Of a stretch of 64,000 nucleotides of DNA, positions 1 to 8,235 are shown piece after piece; position 1 is the first letter of the stretch; each line of letters starts with the position of its first letter. Location of the stretch: NCBI RefSeq assembly GCF_000264945.2, contig NZ_CP013072.1, forward strand, positions 1 to 64,000, read 5' to 3'. The stretch is from Sphingobium indicum B90A. Lineage in GTDB: Bacteria; Pseudomonadota; Alphaproteobacteria; Sphingomonadales; Sphingomonadaceae. Position numbers and translations under genes: made by a program. Under the pieces are notes generated by a model. The model was not told the DNA's origin, did not search any database, and worked only from the letters and a program-made list of their open reading frames with translations.

Positions 1-1203
1 ATGACCCGCGCCGCCCGGACGCAGATCAACGACCAGTTCGAACTCTTCCTCCCCTATATCGCGGACATGCCGCTGCGCGACCAGCGCGAGATGATGGAGC
101 GCCCCTTCTTCAGCCTAGCCAAGACCAAGCGCGTCAAGCCGATCGACTACACCTCTCCCGACGGCAAGGCCTGGGTCCATGTCTCGGCCAATCCCGATTA
201 TGGCATGGCCACCATCTGGGACGCCGACATCCTCATCTATTGCGCCTCTGTCCTGGCCGACATGGCCCGCCGCGGCCTCAACGACGTCCCGCGCAAGTTG
301 CACCTCATGCCCTATGACCTGCTGCGCGCCATCCACCGCCCGACCACCGGCCGCGCCTATGAACTGCTCGGCCAGTCGCTCGACCGGCTCGTCTCCACCA
401 CGATCAAGACCAATATCCGCGCCGAAAACCGCCGCGAAGCGACCTTCAGTTGGCTGGACGGCTGGACCCAGTTGGTCGACGAACGCACCGAACGCTCCCG
501 CGGCATGACCATCGAACTCAGCAACTGGTTCTATGAAGGCGTGCTGATGCAGGGCGGCGTGCTCAGCATCGACCGCGCTTATTTCGACCTCACCGGCGGC
601 CGCGAACGCTGGCTCTACAAGGTGGCGCGCAAACATGCCGGCGGGGCAGGGGAGGGGGGTTTCGCCATCTCCATGCCCACCCTGTTCGAAAAATCAGGGG
701 CCGAGGGCGCCTATCGCCGCTTCAAGTTCGAGATCGCCAGGATCGCCGAACGCGATCCGCTGCCCGGCTATACGGTCGAGCTGGAACAGCCCGAAGGCAA
801 GCGCGAACCCTCGCTCCGCATGCGCCGCCGTCCCCAATCCGATCCGCTTCCCCCGACGACGACTTCACGGCGGACGGCCGCGACGCCGCAGTCGGCCGCC
901 GCCGCTACCCACAACAACGGCGCAGTCCGCCACCCTCCGGCCGATGCCGACATGCTGGTCGACGCGGGCGGCATGATCCGCAGAACCCTGGCCGGCATGT
1001 CCGCCAAAGCCAGCGCCGGCGAGATCACCGACGCGACCATGGCGACCCTGCGCGCCGAATATCCCGGCTGGGACTATCAGACGCTCCATCAGGAATTCCG
1101 CGACTGGCTCGACGCCGATCCCGCACGTACGCCCGTCAACTATCAAAAGGCGTTCATCGGCTTCGTCCGCCGCTTCCATGAGAAGAACCGGCACCGTCTC
1201 TAG
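1..1203 (+). CDS. repA: RepA-type plasmid/chromid replication initiator
   Basis: This 400-residue protein is the replication initiator expected to bind the iterons found 450 bp downstream and open the origin. The N-terminal half carries the sphingomonad/alphaproteobacterial RepA signature (MMERPFFSLAK near residue 31, then a winged-helix-rich core to about residue 265). A Pro/Thr/Ala-rich low-complexity linker (about 275-315) separates it from a C-terminal block with PGWDYQTLHQEF near residue 350, a pattern I associate with the end of these RepA proteins. The window begins exactly at its ATG, which suggests that replicon numbering was set here; its promoter and any upstream parA lie outside. 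The TAG stop straddles the left edge of a MITE insertion. Family assignment is confident; replicon class is inferred. Confidence 0.9.
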   Translation: MTRAARTQINDQFELFLPYIADMPLRDQREMMERPFFSLAKTKRVKPIDYTSPDGKAWVHVSANPDYGMATIWDADILIYCASVLADMARRGLNDVPRKLHLMPYDLLRAIHRPTTGRAYELLGQSLDRLVSTTIKTNIRAENRREATFSWLDGWTQLVDERTERSRGMTIELSNWFYEGVLMQGGVLSIDRAYFDLTGGRERWLYKVARKHAGGAGEGGFAISMPTLFEKSGAEGAYRRFKFEIARIAERDPLPGYTVELEQPEGKREPSLRMRRRPQSDPLPPTTTSRRTAATPQSAAAATHNNGAVRHPPADADMLVDAGGMIRRTLAGMSAKASAGEITDATMATLRAEYPGWDYQTLHQEFRDWLDADPARTPVNYQKAFIGFVRRFHEKNRHRL

Positions 1204-1344
1204 GGTGTATCGACATTCAGCCCTGGCGGCCTGCAAATAGAGGTTTTCCGTGCTTCCGGTGCTCACCTACTTTGAGTAGGCTGCGCGCCGGGTCACGGAA
1301 AACCACCATTTTCGGCTCGCCATCTTCTGAATGTCGATACACCC
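1203..1344 (+). mobile_element. 142-bp MITE-like element, copy 1
   Basis: The element has perfect 18-bp terminal inverted repeats (GGGTGTATCGACATTCAG and its complement), is flanked on both sides by TA (1201-1202 and 1345-1346), and contains inner inverted repeats (GGTTTTCCGTG/CACGGAAAACC) and a small central stem CCTACT-TTG-AGTAGG. It encodes nothing. A second copy of exactly the same length lies inverted at 63299-63440. The TA flanks and lack of coding capacity fit a non-autonomous element mobilised by an IS630/Tc1-mariner-type transposase; that link is inferred. The left TA supplies the first two bases of the repA stop codon, and removing the element would regenerate TAG, so insertion leaves RepA unchanged. 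Confidence 0.85.
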
Positions 1345-1346
1345 TA

Positions 1347-1388
1347 GAGCGCGGTCCGCTTAGATTGCGATTGCAGCGGATCGCGCTC
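1347..1388 (+). terminator. Probable repA terminator hairpin
   Basis: The arms at 1347-1360 and 1375-1388 pair over 14 positions with one G-U pair, around a 14-nt loop, and are followed by a pyrimidine-rich stretch. It would have sat immediately after the repA stop before the MITE inserted between them. Confidence 0.5.
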
Positions 1389-1653
1389 CGATTTCTCTTG
1401 TCTCCGCATTTTCCGATGCCGGACGAGAAAAATGTCTCATATCCGCCGCTCGATGTCAGACCCACCGTCCCTCTGCCTTGCCCCATGGCTAGAGCGTTCC
1501 CGAAGTGTCGGGTGGTACGGATATGGCGGACCCCGCTGTCGCGCACGACAGTTCAATGCACCCGATCCGCCGCCGAATTTGAACGTCCTTCCCGACACCC
1601 CCGCCCAATATGATTCAATCCGCCAAGCGCCCCCCACCGCAAATGGCGAGCCT
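1389..1653. other. Origin-proximal region between repA and the iterons
   Basis: No plausible gene is present: short open frames here lack a family-like sequence or a ribosome binding site. The stretch contains one inverted iteron-like site (1495-1510) and is otherwise unassigned. Confidence 0.5.
1495..1510 (-). repeat. Inverted iteron-like site
   Basis: Read on the minus strand this is CGACACTTCGGGAACG, matching the iteron consensus CGACATTNCGGGAACG at all but one position. A lone inverted copy away from the array could act in handcuffing or copy control; that role is inferred from other iteron replicons. Confidence 0.6.
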
Positions 1654-1757
1654 CGACATTCCGGGAACGGTCTTCGCCTCTTCAGGAACGCTTCCCCGAC
1701 ATTTCGGGAACGCCAGCGTCGACATTACAGGAACGGACAATCGACCTTATGGGAACG
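1654..1757 (+). repeat. Iteron array, candidate origin of replication
   Basis: Four clear direct repeats of CGACATTNCGGGAACG start at 1654, 1697, 1720 and 1742, with a degenerate member at about 1675. Spacing is 21-23 bp, close to two helical turns, so bound RepA monomers would line up on one DNA face. An AT-richer stretch at about 1813-1875 follows and could be the melting region. I did not find a convincing DnaA box. The array is downstream of repA, in the same orientation. Confidence 0.8.
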
Positions 1758-1898
1758 CGGCGCAAAGGCCGACTCGTGCGATTCCGGCGATTCGGGCCGA
1801 AACTCTCAGCCGCTAACTCTTTAACTTTCCTAGAAACCTTATAACAGCAGCACGATGTTTTCTGGAAAATGAAGCAGGATGGACAAAGGCTCCATTTC

Positions 1899-2846
1899 CT
1901 AATGCCCTCCCGTCAGCCTCTCCACCTGCGCAACCAGCTTCGTCGCGCCCTGGTGCGAAATGCCCAGCAAACGGGCGACCGCCATCTTGCCAAGTCCGGG
2001 ATAGGCCAGTTCCAGCCGCATGAGCAGCGGGGCCTTGCTTCGTCGCGTCACTCGCAATTCCTTCGGCAACCGTGCCAGCTTCGCCTCCAGCCGGTCCAGT
2101 TCGATCAATCCCTGCCCTGCCTGCCGGGCGATCATGGCCGCAATCGCTTTCGCCAATGAACCAGCATCGTCCGGCATGAAGCGCGGCAGCCCCACCAGCG
2201 AGGGCAAGCGGCGCAGGCTGAGACCCGCCGCCAGCAGCGCGCCTGGAAGATGGCAGGCGAGCACCCAGCCCATATCGAACCGCCGCGGATCGATGCGCCA
2301 TTGCCGCCCGTCCGCCGTCGTCACCAGATGACCCTCGGTAACGGGCGCGTCGAGACTCCCTCTGGCATCTATCAGCCGCTGCGCGATCCCCAGCAAGGTG
2401 CCGGCAGGGTAGGGGGCCTCCAGCAGCATCTGGGCCATCCGCCATGACGGGCCGAAGCGGACCAGATCCTCGGGCGCCCACAGCCCAGCCTCCTTCCTGT
2501 CATCGAGCAGCGTGCGGGAGATATTGAGGGTCGCCCGCGCGATCGGATCCCGATCGTCGCTTGCCGACAGGGCAAAATGGAAGAGGGCGGCGACGGAGAG
2601 CGGATCGTTGAGACCCTCGCTATGGCGCGGCGGCGGCGTCCGCCCGCAAATCCAGTTCTGAAGCTCCGCGACCGACACCGGCACCCCGGCAAAGCCCGAC
2701 AGCATGGAGGCGCCCTTCAGCCTTGCCCTGGCCAGCCAGATGTCGGCCGCCGGGCTGTTGCAGAGCCGCCCGTCCAGCCGCCCCAGGACAAGCAGGGCAT
2801 GATCCGGCGAGGCTGAAAAATCGTGCATTTCCCGGTCATAGCGCAA
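1899..2846 (-). CDS. RHE_PE00001/DUF1612-like plasmid HTH protein
   Basis: This 315-residue protein resembles the RHE_PE00001 family (DUF1612 plus a C-terminal helix-turn-helix) known from rhizobial and sphingomonad plasmids, whose function is not established. The C-terminal segment GLGKMAVARLLGISHQGATK (about residues 284-303) reads as a helix-turn-helix. An internal ATG seven codons in (MHDFSASPD) is an alternative start. It is convergent with repA, lies directly beyond the origin, and has a 27-bp inverted repeat 8 bp upstream that could be an autoregulatory operator. A role in replicon copy control or maintenance is plausible from position only. Confidence 0.7.
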   Translation of the reverse strand: MRYDREMHDFSASPDHALLVLGRLDGRLCNSPAADIWLARARLKGASMLSGFAGVPVSVAELQNWICGRTPPPRHSEGLNDPLSVAALFHFALSASDDRDPIARATLNISRTLLDDRKEAGLWAPEDLVRFGPSWRMAQMLLEAPYPAGTLLGIAQRLIDARGSLDAPVTEGHLVTTADGRQWRIDPRRFDMGWVLACHLPGALLAAGLSLRRLPSLVGLPRFMPDDAGSLAKAIAAMIARQAGQGLIELDRLEAKLARLPKELRVTRRSKAPLLMRLELAYPGLGKMAVARLLGISHQGATKLVAQVERLTGGH

Positions 2847-2853
2847 GATGGAC

Positions 2854-2880
2854 TACAACCAAATAATATGGTTGGTTGTA
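2854..2880. promoter_or_regulatory. Palindromic operator candidate upstream of the HTH gene
   Basis: TACAACCAA and TTGGTTGTA form perfect 9-bp arms around a 9-bp AT-rich centre, ending 8 bp from the start codon of the HTH gene on the minus strand. Its position over the likely promoter or leader fits autoregulation; the bound protein is unknown. Confidence 0.55.
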
Positions 2881-4106
2881 CATGCTGGGATGGCGGTGGA
2901 TAGATGGCGCCTGCCCGTTTTGAGGCGACCCTTTAGGCCATAGCTATATGCCATAGCAAGGCGATGCCCGCCAGCATCATTCGACATCCTCTCGCGCGAT
3001 GGGAGGAAATGCGTTGCGCGACGACCGCGCTTATTTTGCAGGTGGCGTTGGCCTGCCGAGGCAAGAGGGAGTCCTTTACCACCTGGCAAAAGGGAACAGA
3101 ACAGGAAATGCGCCTATTTCGCCCTCGGAGGCTCGTCAGGCGCCGCAGGGGAGTCCAGTATAGGTTGGCCCGTCAGCGGGGCGAATTTCTTTCCTGTGAG
3201 CTTCCCAGCCTGCCTGTATTTTGGGCAATGGCCGCTGGCGTAGCTGTGAACGCTAGATCGAGCGCCAGGGAAGATGAAGCCTGGCAATGGGAAAAAGCGC
3301 CAAGCGGCGGATAACTGCGAGACAGGATGGCATTGGCCTCAAGGCTGGGCATCACCGTCGAAGATCGGGTTGATATATTGAAGCCTAGGCAGCGTGGACA
3401 AATTCAAGACTTGCCGGACTGAGTGATTTGGGTGGGGAGGGGCCATTCCCCTATTCGTCACCTCTCCCCCTATTCGTCACCCCGGACTTGATCCGGGGTC
3501 CCGCTGCCTTGGGCTGGGCGCGGTGTAGAGGCAAAAGCGGGACCCCGGATCAAGTCCGGGGTGACGGTGGGGGTAATGACCGCTCATGGCCATTTCACGA
3601 CATTTTCGAATTTGTCCATGCTGCCTGGTCATGAAGCGGATCAGATTAAATTCTAAAAGCCGTAAATCTTCATCCATAAATGGTCCCGAAGATAGGCTAG
3701 CGAGCAGCGAAAAATCCGTCAGAGACGTATAACAAAGCCCGTCACCCATCAGCACGCTGGGACGATGTCCTGAATGAGCCATTTATTTTCAATTGACGGT
3801 GAAGGTTCTCGGAAAAACCGAAACATGCCGCTGCAAGTTCTCGAGAAGGCGATGGGTCAATCCCGACAAAGAAAATAGATTAGCTGAACAGTCCTGCTAC
3901 CCTCCGGGATTGCCTTGTTCCCGCCATCATTTTTTCGGCAACCGGCTTCTTTCGGCACAATCCGAAAGATGAACCTGACCCGATTGTCGGGCCATGGCCG
4001 AATATCTGTCCAATTGACATCAAGGAAAACGCCCGACCAACATTTGCGCTGGCCGGAGCGTGATCTTGATCGGCAACCGGACTGCCCGGCCCGGAAATGC
4101 GGCGTC
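2881..4106. other. 1.2-kb region without a recognisable gene
   Basis: Open frames here are short, overlap each other on both strands, and lack recognisable family sequence. Base composition around 2980-3420 and 3570-4050 is lower in GC than the neighbouring genes, compatible with decayed DNA. The only clear structure is the long inverted repeat at 3475-3566. Confidence 0.5.
3475..3566. repeat. Long inverted repeat of the dispersed sphingomonad type
   Basis: Perfect 31-bp arms (3475-3505 and 3536-3566) surround a 30-bp spacer. Each arm contains the small palindrome CCCCGGACTTGATCCGGGG and begins CGTCACCCC. The same architecture, with a different core, occurs at 59302-59406. Such GTCAYCCC-type elements are scattered in many alphaproteobacterial genomes; mobilisation is assumed from that, not shown here. 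Confidence 0.8.
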
Positions 4107-4149
4107 AAAAGGCGGACGTGCTTTCATGATGAATGAAAGCACGTCCGCC
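4107..4149 (-). terminator. Intrinsic terminator of the MucR-like gene
   Basis: A perfect 17-bp stem (4111-4127 with 4133-4149) and 5-nt loop is followed on the minus strand by TTTT (4107-4110), 10 bp past the stop codon of the MucR-like gene. Confidence 0.85.
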
Positions 4150-4159
4150 AATCTGACGA

Positions 4160-5029
4160 TCAGGCCTTTTCAGCTGCCGTCGCCTTGCTGGATTTGGCGG
4201 CAGGCTTTTTCTTGGGAGCGGGCTTGGCGGGCGCCTTGGCAGCCGGGGCGGGCTTGTTGCCTGCCGCCGCCTTTTCGGCGGGCTTGGCGGCAGGAGCGGC
4301 GTCTTTCTTCGGCGCGGGTGCAGACGGCGTTGCTATGGAGAGGCGCTTGCGCGATGCGGCAGGCTTTGCGGCAGGCGCCTTTGCGGCGGGCGCTTTGGCG
4401 ACCGCCGGCTTGGCCTCCACGGGCTTTGCCGCGGGCGCCTTCGCTTCCGCGGGCTTGGCTGCCGGGGTCTTGGTTGCCTCAGTCTTGGGAGCGGGCGTCT
4501 TCGCCACGGCCGGCTTGGCAGGCGCCGCCTTTGCGGGCGCTGCCTTGGGAGCAGCGGCGGGCTTTGCAGCCGCCGGCGCGGCGACAGCCGGAGCAGGAGC
4601 CGCTTCGGCCGGCTTCTTGACGCTCACCGGCTTTTTGCCCAGGCCGAGCTTCGTGGCGACTGCACGCCGCGCTTCCGAATAGTTGGGCGCGACCAGCGGA
4701 TAGGATTTCGGCAGCCCATAGCGTTCGCGATATTCATTGGGGGTCAGGCCATGGCTGGCAAGGTGGCGCTTCAGCGTCTTGTACGGCCTGCCGTCGATCA
4801 TGCTGAGAATATGCTCCGGCGAAGACAGGCTTTTGCGAACCGACACCGCCGGCGTGTAAGTCGGCGCCGCCGCATCTTCGGGCTTTGCGGCAAGATCATC
4901 AGTCAAGGCCAGGCGGGTGGTCCGAATGAGATCGGCAAGACCTTCGCTCGCGACATTATTGTTGGAGACAAAGGCACTCACCAGCTGAACAGTGAGCGTC
5001 GTGATGTCAGGCTGGTTGTTTTCAGACAT
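4160..5029 (-). CDS. MucR/Ros-like regulator with histone-H1-like tail
   Basis: The N-terminal 130 residues are a MucR/Ros domain: an acidic oligomerisation helix (about 8-40), the linker PAVSVRKSL, then the zinc-finger fold with TLKRHLASHGLTPNEYRERYGL. In Ros the metal ligands are Cys-X2-Asp-X9-His-X3-His; here the first is Ser76, with Asp79, His89 and His93 retained, so classical zinc binding is doubtful. Residues 131-289 are an Ala/Pro/Lys-rich AKPA tail resembling histone H1 or AlgP, absent from ordinary MucR proteins of about 140 residues. The start at 5029 (MSENNQPD) is preferred over an upstream frame extension because the recognisable domain begins there and GGGG precedes it. A nucleoid-associated repressor role is likely. 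Confidence 0.85.
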   Translation of the reverse strand: MSENNQPDITTLTVQLVSAFVSNNNVASEGLADLIRTTRLALTDDLAAKPEDAAAPTYTPAVSVRKSLSSPEHILSMIDGRPYKTLKRHLASHGLTPNEYRERYGLPKSYPLVAPNYSEARRAVATKLGLGKKPVSVKKPAEAAPAPAVAAPAAAKPAAAPKAAPAKAAPAKPAVAKTPAPKTEATKTPAAKPAEAKAPAAKPVEAKPAVAKAPAAKAPAAKPAASRKRLSIATPSAPAPKKDAAPAAKPAEKAAAGNKPAPAAKAPAKPAPKKKPAAKSSKATAAEKA

Positions 5030-5356
5030 TGGCCCCGCTTCCCATCTTCGATTAATAGAGAGGGCCTTTTGAGCGGTTTTGCGTGAAATGTAAATCCGAA
5101 ACAACTTGACAGCCCAGTCGCATGCTGTCGAACAGGAACAAACGAGCGCATTTTGTTTCGGGATGGCACAGCTTTATCGTGCGCTTCCGAGCCATGTAGC
5201 AGACCATCTTCGTCCATGGTCCGTCAGTTACATTGCGCAAGCATCACGCTCCATACAGCAAAGCCGGAATATTGATCTATATTCGTGCCGTGCCTACCAG
5301 TGTTCGGCCAGCGCAAGGCAATATTTGTCCGCCGCGAAACATGTTTCCGGTGGACC

Positions 5357-5384
5357 AAAAAAAAGGCCGGTCTTTCGACCGGCC
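5357..5384 (-). terminator. Strong minus-strand intrinsic terminator
   Basis: GGCCGGTC-TTTC-GACCGGCC forms a perfect 8-bp stem (5365-5384). On the minus strand it is followed by eight T (5357-5364). No annotated minus-strand gene ends close upstream. Confidence 0.8.
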
Positions 5385-5468
5385 CAATGAGTTAGGAGAG
5401 GATGCCTGAAAGGCACTCGCCAATTGGCGCGGCGGGCGTGCAATGGCAAATGCGAAACGCGGCGATGT

Positions 5469-5487
5469 GATTGCGTTTCACGCAATC
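5469..5487. promoter_or_regulatory. Palindrome GATTGCGT-TTC-ACGCAATC
   Basis: The 8-bp arms are perfect around a 3-bp centre. The core TTGCGT/ACGCAA matches the candidate parS family but the spacer is one base longer, so it may be a variant site or unrelated. Confidence 0.4.
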
Positions 5488-5782
5488 CATCCGGTCGGTT
5501 TCATCCGGCAGCACAGCGGGAAGAACGGAAAAGGGCTTCCCGTCATCCCGGCAGAACACTCCATGACGATCGGTCTAAACCGCGCAAAGATCGCGGACCT
5601 GCATCAGATGGGGAGGGGGAGGGCAGGCATCGATCCTGCCAATATGGCGCACCCCGCCCGTTCGGCTGGGGCGCGCCATTCGATCAAGGGAGGGGTGCCG
5701 TCCCGTTCATCCGGGCCGATCCTTCCGATCATGTGTCGGCGGAGATTGGGACGGCGGCCAGGTGCGGCCGCCGGGGCCATTT

Positions 5783-6058
5783 TCAGCCGTTCAACTGGTC
5801 CTTCACGGCCTTGGCCGGGGTGAAGGTCAGCTTCTTCGAAGCGGCGATCTGGATCACGGCGCCGGTCGAGGGGTTGCGGCCTTCGCGAGCGGGCTGGTCC
5901 TTGACCTTGAACTTGCCAAATCCGTTCAGCGACACTTCCTCGCCCTTCGCGGCGGCGCCGGCGATGGCGGAAAAGACGCCGTCGACATATTTGCGCGCAT
6001 CGGCCTTGGTCAGGCCATGATCGGCGGCCAATGCTTCGGCGAGTTCAGTATTGTTCAT
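5783..6058 (-). CDS. HU-family nucleoid protein
   Basis: This 91-residue protein has the full HU/IHF length and fold: the helical dimerisation part (1-38), the GEEVSLNGFGKF strand signature (39-50), and the DNA-bending arm with RNPSTG (61-66), where the proline intercalates into DNA. It is more HU-like than IHF-like because the arm and the GFGKF region match HU. AAGGGAGATCACC precedes the ATG. It is one of two chromatin-type proteins near the origin of this replicon, with the MucR-H1 protein, and may help replicon-specific packaging or initiation; that is inferred. Confidence 0.95.
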   Translation of the reverse strand: MNNTELAEALAADHGLTKADARKYVDGVFSAIAGAAAKGEEVSLNGFGKFKVKDQPAREGRNPSTGAVIQIAASKKLTFTPAKAVKDQLNG

Positions 6059-6507
6059 GGTGATCTCCCTTTCGTGGACGGATGGTCTTAACCTGTCTCT
6101 TCGCGCTCAACCAGCCCCTTTGCGATCGGCGAACAGCGAAAATCGGCAGCAAAATCGCGTTATTGGCGCTTTGCGATGCCGAAATCATGCCCGACCGGGA
6201 GCTTTGGGGGCATTTCCGCTCCGCCGCGACTCTGATCTCCCCGGCGCGAGGAGGCGTTCGGGCCGGGGCAAGGGCAGGGCGGGCGTCCGTTCCGCCAAAA
6301 TGGTCGCAATTGCCGAGCGCAAGGCGATGCCGGCCTGGGCGGATCGGCCAAGGCGGGGCTTCGGCACTGCGCGGATATTTTACAAAGGCTTGCAGATATA
6401 ACCGATCCGGTCCCGGTTGCAGATGAAGGTCGGGTCGTTTTCGCCCATCCTTCTGCGCAGCGGCCCATTGGCGGCCGGGATGGCGTGGGGGCAGGTGGCG
6501 GCGGATC
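6059..6507. other. 450-bp intergenic region
   Basis: This is a divergent promoter region between HU (minus) and the TpsB gene (plus). I see no gene or strong repeat in it. Confidence 0.4.
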
Positions 6508-8187
6508 ATGGCGGGGATGGGGTGGCGCAGGGGCGCGGCATGGGCGGTTGCAACGGGTCTGGGGCTGATGCTGGCGGTCCCGGCGGCCGCGCAGGACGCA
6601 GCGCCCGGCCAGCAGAGCGCAGCCCCGATCATCGATCGCGACCGTACCGACCGGCTCGAGCCGCAGATCGCGTCGCCGCCCGTCGCCGCGCCGCGCCCTG
6701 CGCCGTCGGTCCAGGTCGCGCCTGCGGCCTCCTCCGCAGGCCAGACCCTGCTGACGCGGCTGCGCTATAGCGGAACGACGGTGCCCGCCGCCCTCCTCGA
6801 TGCTGCCGTGTCTCCCTATATCGGACATCCGCTGACGGGCGAGACGCTCCAGGCCATCGCCAATGCGATCAGCGCGACCTATGCGCGGAGCGACATCGCC
6901 TTCTATTCCGTCTCCATCCCGCCCCAGGTGCCGAGCGGCGGCGTGCTGACCATCCGTCTGGTCGAGGGGCGGGTGACGGATTATCGCCTTGCGGGCATGT
7001 CGCCCAGCATGCCCGCCGGGCTGATCGCCGCGCATATGCGCCGGCTGATGCGGGACGCGCCGCTGCGCAAGAGCAGCCTGGAACGGACATTGGCGTTGTT
7101 GCGAGACATTCCGGGACAGACGGTCGATGCCCGTCTGCGGCAGTCGGGCGCGCCGGGCGACCTGCTGATCGACCTCATCGTCAAGCGCAAGCAGGTGCAG
7201 ATCGGCCTGACGATCGACAATAGCGGGGTCAGCAATGTCGTGCAGGGCGTGCAGGCGCAGATGTCGGTCACGGTCAACGGCCTCGTCCGCGAAGGCGACA
7301 GCACGCGCATCGCCGGCTACCTGCCCTTCAATCCCGACCGCTATCAATATTATTCGCTCAGCCACGCCACCCCCATCGGCAGCAACGGCCTGACCCTGGC
7401 CGCGCAGGCCGCCCATGTCGAGACCCGTTCGCGCGACAGCAGGACGACGGGTGAGGCGACATTGGCCGGCCTGACGCTCAGCTATCCCGTGCTACGGTCG
7501 ACAAAGTCCCAGCTGTCGGTCACGGCGTCCCTCGACGGCATCGACAGCGACAATTATTTCCTCGACATCCGTTTCGGCGATTATCGGTCGCGGGCGCTGC
7601 GCCTGGGCGCTTCCTGGTCCCGCGCCGACGCCCGGGACGGCTATGCGATTTCCACGGTCGTCAGCCAGGGGATCGACGCCCTGGGCGCCAGGCCCTTTGC
7701 CGGCTTTTCCGAAACCGGCTTCACCAAGGTCAATGTCCAGGCCGTCGCGGTGAAGGCGATCAGCGGCAAGCTCAGCCTCAGGACGTCGATCAAGGGCCAA
7801 TATTCGAAGGACGATCTTCCGGTGACGGAGCGCTTTCCGCTGGGCGGCCGGGGCGCCGGCATGGCCTTCCGCACCGGAACGTTGACGGCGGAACAGGCCG
7901 TTGCCGGCAGCGCGGAACTTTCGTGGTCGCTGCCGGCCCGATCGCCCTTGCTGAAGGCGAGCGCGCTGTTCGTCGCGCTTGACGGGGCGCTGGCGCATGG
8001 CACGGCGCGGCCCGCCTACCGCCTTGCGGCGCGGAACTACAGCCTTGCATCGGCCGGGGGCGGAGTGCGGCTGGGCCTTGGCCCCAAATGGCGGGTCAGC
8101 GCTGAGGTGGCCGTGCCGGTCAAGCGGCCCGACCCGGGCCATAGCCGAAAGGCGCGATTCTTCTTCGGGGTAGGGCGGGCATTTTGA
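6508..8187 (+). CDS. ShlB/FhaC/HecB-family outer-membrane transporter (TpsB)
   Basis: This 559-residue protein is a two-partner-secretion translocator. It has a signal peptide ending at AVPAAAQ (about residue 29), a Pro/Ala-rich linker, a POTRA_2-like domain (about 80-155, with a VEGRV strand end), and a C-terminal ShlB-type 16-strand barrel (about 210-559) ending in aromatic Phe, as outer-membrane barrels do. Such proteins export a large TpsA adhesin or hemolysin through the outer membrane. No filamentous TpsA gene is present nearby, so it is an orphan. The next genes encode a hydroxylase, a collagen-like lipoprotein and another barrel, which may be its functional partners. Confidence 0.85.
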   Translation: MAGMGWRRGAAWAVATGLGLMLAVPAAAQDAAPGQQSAAPIIDRDRTDRLEPQIASPPVAAPRPAPSVQVAPAASSAGQTLLTRLRYSGTTVPAALLDAAVSPYIGHPLTGETLQAIANAISATYARSDIAFYSVSIPPQVPSGGVLTIRLVEGRVTDYRLAGMSPSMPAGLIAAHMRRLMRDAPLRKSSLERTLALLRDIPGQTVDARLRQSGAPGDLLIDLIVKRKQVQIGLTIDNSGVSNVVQGVQAQMSVTVNGLVREGDSTRIAGYLPFNPDRYQYYSLSHATPIGSNGLTLAAQAAHVETRSRDSRTTGEATLAGLTLSYPVLRSTKSQLSVTASLDGIDSDNYFLDIRFGDYRSRALRLGASWSRADARDGYAISTVVSQGIDALGARPFAGFSETGFTKVNVQAVAVKAISGKLSLRTSIKGQYSKDDLPVTERFPLGGRGAGMAFRTGTLTAEQAVAGSAELSWSLPARSPLLKASALFVALDGALAHGTARPAYRLAARNYSLASAGGGVRLGLGPKWRVSAEVAVPVKRPDPGHSRKARFFFGVGRAF

Positions 8188-8195
8188 TCCGTCCT

Positions 8196-8211
8196 TTTGC
8201 GGATACGCAAA
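8196..8211. promoter_or_regulatory. Candidate parS site, one mismatch
   Basis: TTTGCGGATACGCAAA differs from the symmetric form TTTGCGTATACGCAAA at one base. It lies between the TpsB stop and the hydroxylase start, 3.9 kb before parB. See the finding on this palindrome family. Confidence 0.55.
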
Positions 8212-8235
8212 AACAAAGAAGCGGGAAGCAAGACA

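Larger units (their letters stand above)
5030..5782. other. 750-bp intergenic region between MucR-like and HU genes
   Basis: No convincing protein gene is seen. The region holds a strong minus-strand terminator (5357-5384), a perfect palindrome (5469-5487), and a GC-rich stem just beyond the HU stop (5752-5773). The terminator stands about 400 bp from HU, so either HU has a long 3' untranslated region or a small RNA on the minus strand ends there. Confidence 0.45.

Noticed and set aside
3428..3782. Short open frames on both strands over the inverted repeat
   Set aside because: They are produced by the repeat itself and show no family sequence or ribosome site.
4060..4682. Plus-strand open frames opposite the MucR-like gene
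   Set aside because: They are low-complexity shadows of the AKPA-encoding tail and would overlap it entirely.
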